Below, piece after piece: positions 17,778 to 26,019 of a stretch of DNA of 64,000 nt. Location: assembly GCF_018604545.1 (NCBI RefSeq), contig NZ_CP075896.1, positions 3,596,001 to 3,660,000 on the forward strand, written 5' to 3'. Below the pieces are notes generated by a model that saw only the letters and a list, made by a program, of their open reading frames with translations, did not search any database and was not told the DNA's origin. This stretch comes from Streptomyces koelreuteriae. Its GTDB lineage: Bacteria > Actinomycetota > Actinomycetes > Streptomycetales > Streptomycetaceae. How positions within the stretch are numbered: position 1 is the first letter of the stretch; the number at the start of each line of letters is the position of its first letter. A program made the translations under genes and the position numbers.

Positions 17778-19019
17778 TCACGCCGCCACCCTCTGACCGG
17801 ACCCGGCGAGCGCTTCGGCGGGCGCGGGGGCCCGTACGACCATGGCGCTGTTGAAGCCGTGGTGGCCGCGGGCCAGGACCAGGGCGGCGGTGCCGGTGAC
17901 CGGCCGGGGCTCGCCGAGGACGAGGTCGAGGCCATAGGCGTCGGGGACCTCGGTGACGTTGATCGTGGGCGGGGCGAGCCCGTCGCGGAGGGTCAGCAGG
18001 GCGGTCACGACGTCCAGCGGACCGGCGCCCGAGTAGAGCCGGCCGGTGGCCGTCTTGGGCACGGTGACCGGGACCCCGCCCGCGCCGAAGACCGCGGTCA
18101 GCGCCTCGGCCTCGGCCGCGTCGAGTTCGGGCACGCCCGCACCGTCGGCGAAGACGACGGCGATGTCCTGCGGGTCGGCTCCGGCGTCGGCGAGCGCCTG
18201 CTCGATCGCCCGCCGCAGGGTCGGGGGCCGCCCCGACCCGGGGCGCGGGTCGAAGGTCGCGCCGAATCCGGCGATCTCGCCGTAGGGGCGACGCCCCCGG
18301 GCCCGGGCCCCCTCGGCGCTCTCCAGGGTGAGCAGCGCCCCGCCCTCGCCCGGCAGATGACCCGAGGCCCGGTCGTCGAAGGGCAGATAGGCGTCGGCGG
18401 TGAGCCGTCCGCCGGCCAGTTGGGCGGCCATGCCGTACGGGCACAGGGAGCAGTCCATGCCGCCGGAGATCATCAGCTGCGCACCGGAGCGGATCTGGCG
18501 TCCGGCGTGGGCGAGGGCGTCCAGGCCCCCGGCCTGCTCGCCGACGAAGACGCCGGTCGGCCCGTTCATGCCGTGCCGGATGGAGATCTGGCCGGTGTTG
18601 ACGGCGTAGAACCAGGCGAACGACATGTAGGCGCTGACCTTCTTGGGGGACTCGCCCCACAGGTGCTGCAGTTCGCGCTGGCCGAAGCCGAAGCCGCCCG
18701 AGGCGCCGGCCGTGACGACGCCGCGTGTCAGCGAGGGCACGGAGTCGAGGTCGATGCCGGCGTCGGCGACGGCCCAGTCCGCAGCGGCCAGGGCGAACTG
18801 GGTCATGCGGTCGGTCTGCGGGATCAGCCGGCTGGGCAGATGGTCGCCCGCCTCGAACCCGGTCACCTCGCCCGCGTGCCGGGTCGGATAGCGGGCGGGG
18901 TCGAAGGCCTGGACGCGCCGGATGCCGTCCTCGCCGCGCAGCGTCGCCGCCCAGTACGCGTCCAGTCCGACGCCGGTGGGGGCGACCACCCCGATGCCCG
19001 TGACCACGACCGGGGTCAT
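17778..19019 (-). CDS. type II PKS chain-length factor, KS-beta
   Basis: 413-residue partner of the ketosynthase that sets chain length. The active-site cysteine of a KS is replaced by glutamine in VFVGEQAGG (Q162), the signature of chain-length factors, which decarboxylate malonyl-ACP and gate the tunnel. The ATG at 19017-19019 overlaps the KS-alpha stop (ATGA), so alpha and beta are translated in step and would assemble as a heterodimer. Context (KSIII, acyltransferase, aklanonate-type tailoring) implies a decaketide of 21 carbons built from one propionyl and nine malonyl units. Confidence 0.95.
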   Translation of the reverse strand: MTPVVVTGIGVVAPTGVGLDAYWAATLRGEDGIRRVQAFDPARYPTRHAGEVTGFEAGDHLPSRLIPQTDRMTQFALAAADWAVADAGIDLDSVPSLTRGVVTAGASGGFGFGQRELQHLWGESPKKVSAYMSFAWFYAVNTGQISIRHGMNGPTGVFVGEQAGGLDALAHAGRQIRSGAQLMISGGMDCSLCPYGMAAQLAGGRLTADAYLPFDDRASGHLPGEGGALLTLESAEGARARGRRPYGEIAGFGATFDPRPGSGRPPTLRRAIEQALADAGADPQDIAVVFADGAGVPELDAAEAEALTAVFGAGGVPVTVPKTATGRLYSGAGPLDVVTALLTLRDGLAPPTINVTEVPDAYGLDLVLGEPRPVTGTAALVLARGHHGFNSAMVVRAPAPAEALAGSGQRVAA

Positions 19020-20284
19020 GCGGCCCGCCCCTCGGGCCGGCGCAGCACCATGGCGCTCTGGAAGCCGCCGAAGCCGCTGCCCACGGTGAGCGCGGCCGAC
19101 ATGGCGCGCTCCCTGGCGTGCAGGGGGACATAGTCCAGGTCGAGTTCGGGGTCGGGGTCGGTGAGGTTCGCGGTGGGCGGGATGACGCCGTGTTCGAGGG
19201 CCAGCGCGGTGGCGGCGACCTCGATGGAGCCGATCGCGCCCAGCGAGTGCCCGATCATCGACTTGATGGAGCTGACCGGCACCCGGTGGGCGGCGGCCCC
19301 GAGGCTGCGCTTGAGGGCGGCGGTCTCGTGCACGTCGTTCTGCTTGGTGGCGGTGCCGTGGGCGTTGACGTAGCCGAGCGCGTCGGGGGCGAGCCGGGCC
19401 TCGTCGAGGGCGGCGTCTACGGCGGCGGCCAGCTCGCGTCCGTCGGTGCGCAGACCGGTCATGTGGTACGCGTTGCCGCGCGAGGCGTAGCCGGCGATCT
19501 CGGCGTAGACGTGGGCGCCCCGGGCGCGGGCCGCGGTGAGTTCCTCCAGGACGAGGACGGCGGCGCCCTCGCCGAGGACGAAGCCGTTGCGGGTGCGGTC
19601 GAAGGGGCGCAGCGCGGTCGCCGGGTCGTCGTTGCGGGGCGAGGTGGCCCGGATGGCGTCGAAGCAGGCCACGGTGATCGGGGAGATCGGCGCGTCGGTG
19701 GCCCCGGCGATCATCACATCGGCCAGTCCCTCGCGGATGAGGGCGACCGCGTGCCCGACCGAGTCGAGGCCGGAGGTGCAGCCGGCCGAGACGACGGTGC
19801 AGGGGCCTTCGGCGCCGGCCTCCCAGGCGAGCTCTGCGGCCATGGAGCTCGGCACGAAGTGGTCGTAGAGCTGGGCGCTCGCTGCGGTGTGGTCGACCAG
19901 CCACTCCTGTCCGCCGCCGCTGAGGGCCAGGTACTCCTCTTCGAGCTTCTGGGTGCAGCCGACCGCGCTGCCGAGGCTGACGCCCGTGCGGTGCGCGGTC
20001 TCCGGGTCGGGCTCCAGACCGCTGTCGGTGACGGCCTCGCGCAGCGCGACCAGGGCGAACTGGGCCGCCCTGTCGAGCCGTTCGGCGTCCTCGGCGCTCA
20101 GCCCCTGCTCGGCGGCGTCGAAGTCGCACTCGGCGGCGATCCGGGAGCGGAAGGGGGCGGGGTCGAAGAGGCTGATGGCCCGGGTGGCGGTGCGGCCGCC
20201 GGTGATGGTCTGCCAGAACTGCTTGGTGCCGATCCCGCCGGGGGCCACCACGCCGATGCCGGTGATCACGACCCGCCGGGTCAT
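19016..20284 (-). CDS. type II PKS ketosynthase, KS-alpha
   Basis: 422-residue beta-ketoacyl synthase that condenses malonyl units on the ACP. The catalytic cysteine is C169 in [12 protein letters not shown]; the histidines lie in [11 protein letters not shown] and [10 protein letters not shown]. It starts at the ATG 20282-20284, which overlaps the stop of the oxygenase gene upstream and is coupled to KS-beta downstream. Together with KS-beta, KSIII, the acyltransferase and the distant ACP (46867-47121) it forms the minimal anthracycline synthase. The ACP is 26 kb away, an unusually wide split but one known from anthracycline clusters. Confidence 0.96.
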   Translation of the reverse strand: MTRRVVITGIGVVAPGGIGTKQFWQTITGGRTATRAISLFDPAPFRSRIAAECDFDAAEQGLSAEDAERLDRAAQFALVALREAVTDSGLEPDPETAHRTGVSLGSAVGCTQKLEEEYLALSGGGQEWLVDHTAASAQLYDHFVPSSMAAELAWEAGAEGPCTVVSAGCTSGLDSVGHAVALIREGLADVMIAGATDAPISPITVACFDAIRATSPRNDDPATALRPFDRTRNGFVLGEGAAVLVLEELTAARARGAHVYAEIAGYASRGNAYHMTGLRTDGRELAAAVDAALDEARLAPDALGYVNAHGTATKQNDVHETAALKRSLGAAAHRVPVSSIKSMIGHSLGAIGSIEVAATALALEHGVIPPTANLTDPDPELDLDYVPLHARERAMSAALTVGSGFGGFQSAMVLRRPEGRAA

Positions 20285-20616
20285 CGTGCCTCCCCGGTCG
20301 CGCTGTGCCGCTCCAGGTAGAGGTTGGAGCTGCTGGTGCTGATCGCCCGCAGCGCCTCGGCGTGCGGCCGGAAGTCGGCCTGGCCCACGGCGGCACGGAA
20401 GGCGGAGACGTCCGACCAGCGGGCGATGTTGACGTAGCTGTGCGGCTTCTCCAGGTGGCGTACGAGGGTGTAGCCGAGGAATCCGGGCTGGCGCTCCATG
20501 AAGCGTGCCGTGCGGGCGAAGACGTCCTCGAACTCCTCCGGGGAGGTGCGAAGCGTGAAGCTGTTCACGAAGGTGGCCGGGCCGCCGGTGGCGGGGCCGG
20601 GCTGATCGGCAGACAT
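20281..20616 (-). CDS. anthrone-type monooxygenase (AknX/DnrG/SnoaB-like, ABM family)
   Basis: A 111-residue antibiotic biosynthesis monooxygenase domain (ferredoxin-like fold). Such cofactor-free enzymes oxidise the C-12 anthrone of the cyclised polyketide to the anthraquinone, giving aklanonic acid. Conserved stretches [34 protein letters not shown] and [13 protein letters not shown] (asparagine and tryptophan used by the ActVA-Orf6 group) are present. The ATG at 20614-20616 is preferred over one six codons upstream because AGGAG lies 10 bases before it. It is coupled to KS-alpha by a four-base overlap. Confidence 0.9.
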   Translation of the reverse strand: MSADQPGPATGGPATFVNSFTLRTSPEEFEDVFARTARFMERQPGFLGYTLVRHLEKPHSYVNIARWSDVSAFRAAVGQADFRPHAEALRAISTSSSNLYLERHSATGEAR

Positions 20617-20731
20617 GGGATCGGTGCTCCTCATCGTCCGGGCGTCCGGCGACGCGTACGCCGAGGTCAGAGTGAAACCCTCCGGCGCGTGCCTCGCGGC
20701 GCCCTAGAAGACGGCTGGATCCCGCCCCCGG

Positions 20732-22135
20732 TCAGGAGCCCCCGCGCCCCAGCCGCACGGGGATGCCGACGTCCCGCCGCCAGGCGTGGCCGAGTCCGGC
20801 GACGGCGGCGATGACGCTCCAGCCGGCCAGCTCGCCGCCCCGGTAGTGGACGATGTCGGAGCCGCTGCGCCGGGGCAGGGCCCGGCCCGCGACGATCTCG
20901 GCGAGCGGGATCGGCATCGACTGCTGCCGAGTGCCGACGGAACGGCCACCGGAGGGAGCGATGCTGACGTGCCGGACGACGGGGCCCGGGGCGGCTGTCG
21001 CGGCATCGAACGAGGGGGCTGCCGAGCCGGTGCCGGGCTGCGGGGTGGCCGGGCCGGTGCCGGACGGCTGGGCGCTTTGGCCGGTGCCGGACTGAGGGGC
21101 GACCGGGCCGGTGCCCGACGACTCGGCGCGCTGGCCGGTGCCCGACGACTCGGCGCGCTGGCCAGTGCCGGACTGCGGGGCGGCCGGGCCGGTGCCGGAC
21201 GGCTGGGCGCCCTGGCCGGCATGCGAAGGCCCGCTACCCGAGCCACCACCGGAAAGCCAGACGCCCGGGCCGATGGCGAAAGGCCGGGCGCCACGGCCGG
21301 TCCCGGGCTCGGCGTCGGGCTCGGGCCCGGCGTCGGTATCGGGCTCGGTGTCGGTCTCGGGCCCGGTGTCGGGCTCGGGCCCGGCGTCGGTATCGGGCTC
21401 GGTGTCGGTCTCGGGCCCGGTGTCGGCGGGGCGGGGGCCCGTCACCGGGTCGCGGGGGTCACCCGGCTCCGCCGTCGATACCGTGGCCGCCTGGTCGATC
21501 AACAGCGCTCCAGCAGCGAGCCACGCGGCCCGGACGGGCGGGTGGCCTCCGGTGACAGCGACGACGTCGGCGCTCGCGGCGGTGGCGCGGGCGTCCTCGG
21601 ACACCCGCACCCGCAGGCCGGTGCGCAGGGCGGCGGCGGCCGCGAAGTCCCGGGCCCGGTCCGGCTCCCGGCCGACGACCCGCACCTCGGTCAGCGAGGG
21701 CAGGGCGTGGTGCAGGACGAGAAGACAGGCCCAGGCCGCCTCCCCGGTGCCGAAGAGGCCCAGTCTGGAGGGGGCCGGCGGGGCGAGGTAGCGCGCGGCG
21801 AGTCCGGAGGGGATGGCGCCGCGCCAGCCGTCGAGGGCGCCGGCGTCCACGAGGCCGAGGAGGGACCCGTCGTCGGCGAGCAGCAGTTCCACGCAGGCGG
21901 CGGACAGGTCGGGGCGGGGTTCGAGCCGGACGGCGAAGCAGCGGCCGAAAGGGCCGGAAGCGTGCGGTCCGACGGTCAGCCGGCAGCGCGTGGCGGGGAG
22001 CAGGACCAGGGTGTCGGGGCCGGGCACCGGAGCGCGGTCGAGGAGCAACCGCTGGACGTCGGAGAACCGCTCCTCCATGAAGGCCTCGTCGTCGAAGGCG
22101 TCGTCCACGTCTTCCGAGGTCAGCATGATCGGCAC
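20732..22135 (-). CDS. ornithine cyclodeaminase / mu-crystallin-like protein with large repeat insertion
   Basis: 467 residues. The first ~225 residues and last ~75 match the ornithine cyclodeaminase / mu-crystallin fold: Rossmann motif LGLFGTGEAAWACLLVL, VVGREPDRARDFA, then C-terminal IPLAEIVAGRALPRRSGSDIV and GWSVIAAVAGLGHAW. Residues ~232-378 are a low-complexity insertion of 18-residue Asp/Glu/Pro/Thr repeats followed by 9-residue GTG-based repeats, sitting where the family has its C-terminal lobe junction. Family members reduce imines or deaminate amino acids with NAD(P)H; the typical ornithine-binding residues are not obvious, so activity is uncertain. First gene of the polyketide operon. 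GTG at 22133-22135 chosen (GAGAGGA eight bases upstream). Confidence 0.75.
   Translation of the reverse strand: MPIMLTSEDVDDAFDDEAFMEERFSDVQRLLLDRAPVPGPDTLVLLPATRCRLTVGPHASGPFGRCFAVRLEPRPDLSAACVELLLADDGSLLGLVDAGALDGWRGAIPSGLAARYLAPPAPSRLGLFGTGEAAWACLLVLHHALPSLTEVRVVGREPDRARDFAAAAALRTGLRVRVSEDARATAASADVVAVTGGHPPVRAAWLAAGALLIDQAATVSTAEPGDPRDPVTGPRPADTGPETDTEPDTDAGPEPDTGPETDTEPDTDAGPEPDAEPGTGRGARPFAIGPGVWLSGGGSGSGPSHAGQGAQPSGTGPAAPQSGTGQRAESSGTGQRAESSGTGPVAPQSGTGQSAQPSGTGPATPQPGTGSAAPSFDAATAAPGPVVRHVSIAPSGGRSVGTRQQSMPIPLAEIVAGRALPRRSGSDIVHYRGGELAGWSVIAAVAGLGHAWRRDVGIPVRLGRGGS
21005..21430. repeat. coding tandem repeats inside the cyclodeaminase-like gene
   Basis: Two near-identical 54-bp units (21318-21371 and 21372-21425) encode 18-residue acidic repeats rich in Asp, Glu, Pro and Thr. 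Next to them (about 21010-21200) lie five or more degenerate 27-bp units, each beginning with a Gly-Thr-Gly triplet. Unit lengths are multiples of three, so the frame is kept. Confidence 0.85.
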
Positions 22136-22165
22136 AGCGATCGTCCTCTCGGGACCGGCGTCATG

Positions 22166-22185
22166 GGTATACAAACTTGAGTATC
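22166..22185 (-). promoter_or_regulatory. 20-bp palindromic operator before the polyketide operon
   Basis: Minus strand GATACTCAAGTTTGTATACC, 31 bases upstream of the chosen start of the first operon gene. It aligns base for base with the two sites before drrA and the one before the F420-type reductase. The padR gene ends 57 bases away. Confidence 0.65.
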
Positions 22186-22241
22186 ACGGGACGCGTGCCG
22201 TCCTCCACCGGATACCGATCAACGGCCGGAAGGGCTCCCCG

Positions 22242-22805
22242 TCAGGCGCCCTTCTCCTCGCCCGCCATGACGTAGGCGCCCGCCTCCAGGCGCTCGATCA
22301 GCGCCTCGGTCCAGGCGGCCTGACTGGCGGCGCCGTGCTCCCAGAGGCCGAGCAGCTCACGGATGTGGGCACGCTGCGGCCGTTCCCCGGCCGTCTCGTC
22401 GACCTTGGCGATCAGCTCCGACTGTTCGGCCGAGAGCGACGCGATGCGCTCACGCAGCAGGCCGATCGCCTCCTCGCGGCTGAGCGCGGGCAGCAGGACG
22501 AGCGCGGCACCCAGCATGTCGGACCGGTTGTTCCCCTGGCGCAGCGCGTCACGCAGCAGCCGGAAGAACTCCTCGTCGCCCGGCGGCGCGATCTCGTAGT
22601 CGACCCGGCCCGGCCAGTCCGGGATGTCCGTCGACTTCAGCAGCCCGTCCTTGGCCAGTTGCCTGAGCGCGTGGTAGATCGAGCCGAACTTGATGTGCGC
22701 CCATTCGTCGGCACCCCAGGACAGCAGCTCGGAACGGACCAGATAGCCGTGCGCCCGGCCGTGCATGCGCACGACGCCCAGGACGAGCAATCTCGTGGCA
22801 GACAT
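22242..22805 (-). CDS. PadR-family regulator within the cluster
   Basis: 187-residue PadR repressor: winged helix in residues 1-85 (MSATRLLVLGVVRMHGRAHGYLVRSEL, KFGSIYHALRQLAKDGLL) and a helical C-terminal domain. Paralogue of the PadR at 5199-5801. The ATG at 22803-22805 starts the conserved fold. It is followed by the polyketide operon on the same strand and is divergent from glycosyltransferase 2. Drug-binding PadR proteins often control exporters; the palindromes before drrA and the polyketide operon make this protein the natural candidate reader, but binding is not shown by the sequence. Confidence 0.92.
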   Translation of the reverse strand: MSATRLLVLGVVRMHGRAHGYLVRSELLSWGADEWAHIKFGSIYHALRQLAKDGLLKSTDIPDWPGRVDYEIAPPGDEEFFRLLRDALRQGNNRSDMLGAALVLLPALSREEAIGLLRERIASLSAEQSELIAKVDETAGERPQRAHIRELLGLWEHGAASQAAWTEALIERLEAGAYVMAGEEKGA

Positions 22806-22953
22806 CGTCTCCCTGCTGAATCTCCCTCACGGGGGCGGACCGGCAACCCGTGCTCCGCACCTCGGCCGGGCCCCGCCGGCTGATCCCACGGTAGTACATG
22901 ACCTGCTGTTCTCCGCGAGCGCGGGAGGGGCGCAGCGCGCGATACGCCCCGGA

Positions 22954-22982
22954 TCGAGCGCCGCTGCAACGACTCTCGACTC
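22954..22982 (+). promoter_or_regulatory. SARP-box candidate upstream of glycosyltransferase 2 operon
   Basis: TCGAGCG at 22954 and TCGACTC at 22976 are exactly 22 bp apart, two 11-bp steps; the middle heptamer (TGCAACG) is weak. DnrI-type activators recognise such TCGAG direct repeats. It lies about 70 bases before the rightward operon. Confidence 0.5.
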
Positions 22983-23051
22983 CCGCACGAGGTCACGGCC
23001 GGAGGGTGGAGGCCCATCGCATACGGGTCGTTCGCCGGAACAGGGGTTGGG

Positions 23052-24344
23052 ATGCGGGTACTCTTCACCACCTTCGCCGCCAAGTCGCACATGCACGCCC
23101 AGGTGACACTCGCCTGGGCCCTGAAGGCAGCGGGCCACGACGTCAGGATCGCCAGTCATCCCGATCTCGCCGACGAGATCACCAAGACGGGGCTGACCGC
23201 CGTCGGTGTCGGGGAGGAACTGCATCTCGACGAGCAGATGCAGGAGACCCAGGAGAACATCGGCCAGGACGTCGACCAGCTGGAGAGCCAGGCGCAGGTC
23301 GGTCTCGACATGAGCGAGACCCGGCCGGAGCGGCTCACCCCGGACTACACGCTCGGGGTGTTCACGGCCATGACCTCGGTCGTCTTCCAGAACTGCTGCT
23401 CGGACCAGATGGTCGACGAGCTGGTGGAGCACTGCCGCTCCTGGAAGCCGGACCTGGTCCTGTGGGACACCATGACCTTCGCCGGCGCGATCGCCGCCAT
23501 GGCCACCGGCACGGCGCACGGCCGGCTGCTGTTCGGGCTCGACCTGGCGGGCCTGATGCGCGAGACCTTCCTCGGGCAGCTGGCCGCGCGCCCGCCGGAG
23601 CTGCGGGACGACCCGCTGCGCGAGTGGCTCACCTGGAGCCTGGAGCGGCACGGCGCCTCCTTCGAGGAGGCCGCGGTGACGGGCGACTTCACCGTCTGCC
23701 CGCTGCCGGCGTCCATGCGGCTGCCGGTGGACCTGCACTACGTGCCGATGCGGTACGTGCCGTACAACGGCCAGTCCACGGTGCCGCAGTGGCTCCAGGA
23801 GCCGCCCCGCAAGGGCCGCCGGGTGTGCATCACCCTGGGTGTGGCGCACCGCGAGGTGCTCGGCGCCGACCGGGCCTCCATCGGGGACCTGCTGGAGGCC
23901 GTCGCGGGCCTCGACGACGTCGAGGTCGTCGCCACGCTCAACGAGAAGCAGCTCACGGACTTCGACACCCTGCCGGACAACGTACGGGCCGTGGACTTCG
24001 TCCCGCTCGACGCGCTGCTGCCCACCTGCGACGCGGTGATCCACCACGGCGGGTCCGGCAGCTTCGGCACCGCGATGATCCACGCCGTGCCCCAGCTCAT
24101 CGTCGTCGACGGCGTCTGGGACACCATCAACAAGTCCCGCTACCTCGAAGAGCGCCAGGCCGGGCTCTACGTGCCGGGCAAGCTCAGCGCGAAGGGGCTG
24201 CGCGAGCTGCTCGTCCGCCTGCTGGAGGAGCCGGTCTTCAAGCGCAACGCCGAGGCCCTGCGGCGCGAGGCGCTCGCCGCGCCCGCCCCCGCCCAGGTCG
24301 TCCCGACGCTGGAGCGCCTGGCCGTCGAGCACCGCCGCCGGTGA
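23052..24344 (+). CDS. glycosyltransferase 2 (GT1 family)
   Basis: 430-residue GT-B glycosyltransferase. The N-terminus MRVLFTTFAAKSHMHAQVTLAWALKAAGHDVRIA and the donor-binding HHGGSGSFGTAMIHAVPQ near residue 330 are typical of anthracycline deoxysugar transferases. Unlike the other two in the cluster it has no P450-like partner beside it, as with AknK, which adds the second and third sugars of the aclacinomycin chain without a helper. That assignment is inferred. It heads a rightward operon with three deoxysugar genes; the next gene begins 77 bases after its stop. Confidence 0.9.
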   Translation: MRVLFTTFAAKSHMHAQVTLAWALKAAGHDVRIASHPDLADEITKTGLTAVGVGEELHLDEQMQETQENIGQDVDQLESQAQVGLDMSETRPERLTPDYTLGVFTAMTSVVFQNCCSDQMVDELVEHCRSWKPDLVLWDTMTFAGAIAAMATGTAHGRLLFGLDLAGLMRETFLGQLAARPPELRDDPLREWLTWSLERHGASFEEAAVTGDFTVCPLPASMRLPVDLHYVPMRYVPYNGQSTVPQWLQEPPRKGRRVCITLGVAHREVLGADRASIGDLLEAVAGLDDVEVVATLNEKQLTDFDTLPDNVRAVDFVPLDALLPTCDAVIHHGGSGSFGTAMIHAVPQLIVVDGVWDTINKSRYLEERQAGLYVPGKLSAKGLRELLVRLLEEPVFKRNAEALRREALAAPAPAQVVPTLERLAVEHRRR

Positions 24345-24421
24345 CCGGCGCGCCGCACCCGCACACGCCCGGGCCGCCGGCCCTGCCGTACCCGACTACC
24401 TCCCGGACGGTGAACCAAGCG

Positions 24422-25048
24422 ATGCAGATCCGAAAGCTCGAGGTCGAGGGGGCGTACGAGTTCACGCCCCGTCAGTTCCGCGACCACCGCGGGCTGTTCG
24501 TCTCCCCGTTCCAGCTCGACGCGTTCCAGCAGGCCCTGGGGCGTCCGCACTTCCCGGTGGCGCAGACCAACCACAGCCTGTCCCGGCGCGGCACGATCCG
24601 CGGCATCCACTTCACCGTCACGCCGCCCGGCACCGCGAAGTACGTGTACTGCGCGCGCGGCCGGGCCCTCGACATCGTGGTCGACCTGCGGGTCGGCTCG
24701 CCCACCTTCCGGCAGTGGGACGCGGTCGAGATGGACCAGGTCCACTTCCGCGCCTCGTACTTCCCGGTCGGCGTCGGCCACGCCTTCGTCGCGCTCGAGG
24801 ACGACACCGTCATGTCGTATCTGCTCACGGGCCCGTACGTGGCCGAGAACGAGCTGGCCGTCGACGTCTTCGACAAGGACCTGGGCGTGCGGCTCCCCTC
24901 GGGCCTGGAGACGGTGCAGTCGGAGCGGGACGCCGCCGCGCTGTCCTTCGCCTCGGCCCGGGCGCAGGGCCTGCTGCCCGACTACGCGGAGTCCCAGGCG
25001 GTCGAGGAGGCCCTGTGGCAGCCCTCCGGCATCGGCGCCACGCGCTGA
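24422..25048 (+). CDS. dTDP-4-keto-6-deoxyhexose 5-epimerase (RmlC-like, DnmU/AknL type)
   Basis: 208-residue cupin epimerase that inverts C-5 (and in some relatives C-3) of the 4-keto sugar, turning the D- into the L-series. RmlC-type blocks are visible: FTPRQFRDHRGLFVSPF, the catalytic histidine in RGIHF, VYCARGRALDIVVDLR, and FPVGVGHAFVALEDDTVMSYLLTG. The ATG at 24422-24424 has only a weak ribosome binding site; a GTG four codons upstream is an in-frame alternative. All sugars predicted for this cluster are L-configured, which requires this step. Confidence 0.93.
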   Translation: MQIRKLEVEGAYEFTPRQFRDHRGLFVSPFQLDAFQQALGRPHFPVAQTNHSLSRRGTIRGIHFTVTPPGTAKYVYCARGRALDIVVDLRVGSPTFRQWDAVEMDQVHFRASYFPVGVGHAFVALEDDTVMSYLLTGPYVAENELAVDVFDKDLGVRLPSGLETVQSERDAAALSFASARAQGLLPDYAESQAVEEALWQPSGIGATR

Positions 25049-25056
25049 GCCCGGCG

Positions 25057-26019
25057 ATGTCCACCACCACACAGGGCGGGCAGACCGCCGGGACCGTGGC
25101 CGTGCTGGGTTCCACCGGATGCGTCGGCCGCAGCCTCTGCGACGAACTGCTGCGGACCGGGCACCGGGTGCTCGCGGTGGCCCGGCACCCAGCCCCGCAC
25201 ACCCGTGCGGACGCCTTCGTCCCCCTCGATGTCGCCGCCGCCGCGCCGGAGGAGATCGCCGCGCTCCTCGACCGGCACGGCGTCACCGCCGTCGTCAACG
25301 CCACCGGCGGCTGGGGCACCACCGTCGAGGAGATGCGCAGCGCCCACATCGACCTGGTGGAGCGCCTGGTCGAGGGGTGCGTCGCGACCTCCCGGCGGCT
25401 GCGGATCGTCCAGATGGGCTCGATCCACGAGTACGGGCCGGTGCCCGAGGGGGTCCGCATCGACGAACAGCGCGAGCCCGGCCCGCTGACCCCGTACGGG
25501 CTGACCAAGCGCACCGGCTCCGAACATCTGCTCGCCCAGACTCGGGATGGCCGGGTGGACGGGGTCGTGCTGCGCGCGGTCAACGTCTGCGGACCCCACA
25601 CCCCGACGGCCAGCTTCCTCGGTGCCGTCGTGGCCCGGCTGCGCGCCCTCGGCCCCGGCGAGGTGATCGGCCTCGACGTCGCCGACGCCCGGCGGGACTT
25701 CGTCGACGTACGGGACCTGGCCCGGGCGGCCGTCGCCGCGGTGCACGCGCCCGTCACGGGCCTGGTCGTGAACATCGGGCGCGGCGAGGCGGTGCCGATG
25801 CGCGACCTGGTCGACGCCCTGTTCGACGCGGCCGGCGTGGACGCCGCGTCGGCGAAGATCGACTCCGCCGAGGTCGCCAGCAAGGGCGGCGGCTGGACCT
25901 GCGCGGACATCCGGTTCGCCGCCCAGGTGCTCGGCTGGCGGCCCACGATCGAGCTCGGCGACTCCGTCCGGGCGATGTGGGAAGCGGCAGCGGACACCAC
26001 CTCCCTGGAGGTCTCATGA
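25057..26019 (+). CDS. dTDP-4-keto-6-deoxyhexose 4-ketoreductase (AknM/DnmV-like)
   Basis: 320-residue extended SDR/epimerase-type reductase that sets the C-4 hydroxyl of the deoxysugar. The NAD(P)-binding site is VAVLGSTGCVGRSL near residues 13-26, and the tyrosine/lysine pair lies in YGLTKRTGSEHLL. The ATG (25057-25059) is eight bases after the epimerase stop, and the gene overlaps the next by four bases. It is the only 4-ketoreductase seen, so it would have to serve the aminosugar, deoxyfucose and rhodinose branches alike. Confidence 0.88.
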   Translation: MSTTTQGGQTAGTVAVLGSTGCVGRSLCDELLRTGHRVLAVARHPAPHTRADAFVPLDVAAAAPEEIAALLDRHGVTAVVNATGGWGTTVEEMRSAHIDLVERLVEGCVATSRRLRIVQMGSIHEYGPVPEGVRIDEQREPGPLTPYGLTKRTGSEHLLAQTRDGRVDGVVLRAVNVCGPHTPTASFLGAVVARLRALGPGEVIGLDVADARRDFVDVRDLARAAVAAVHAPVTGLVVNIGRGEAVPMRDLVDALFDAAGVDAASAKIDSAEVASKGGGWTCADIRFAAQVLGWRPTIELGDSVRAMWEAAADTTSLEVS

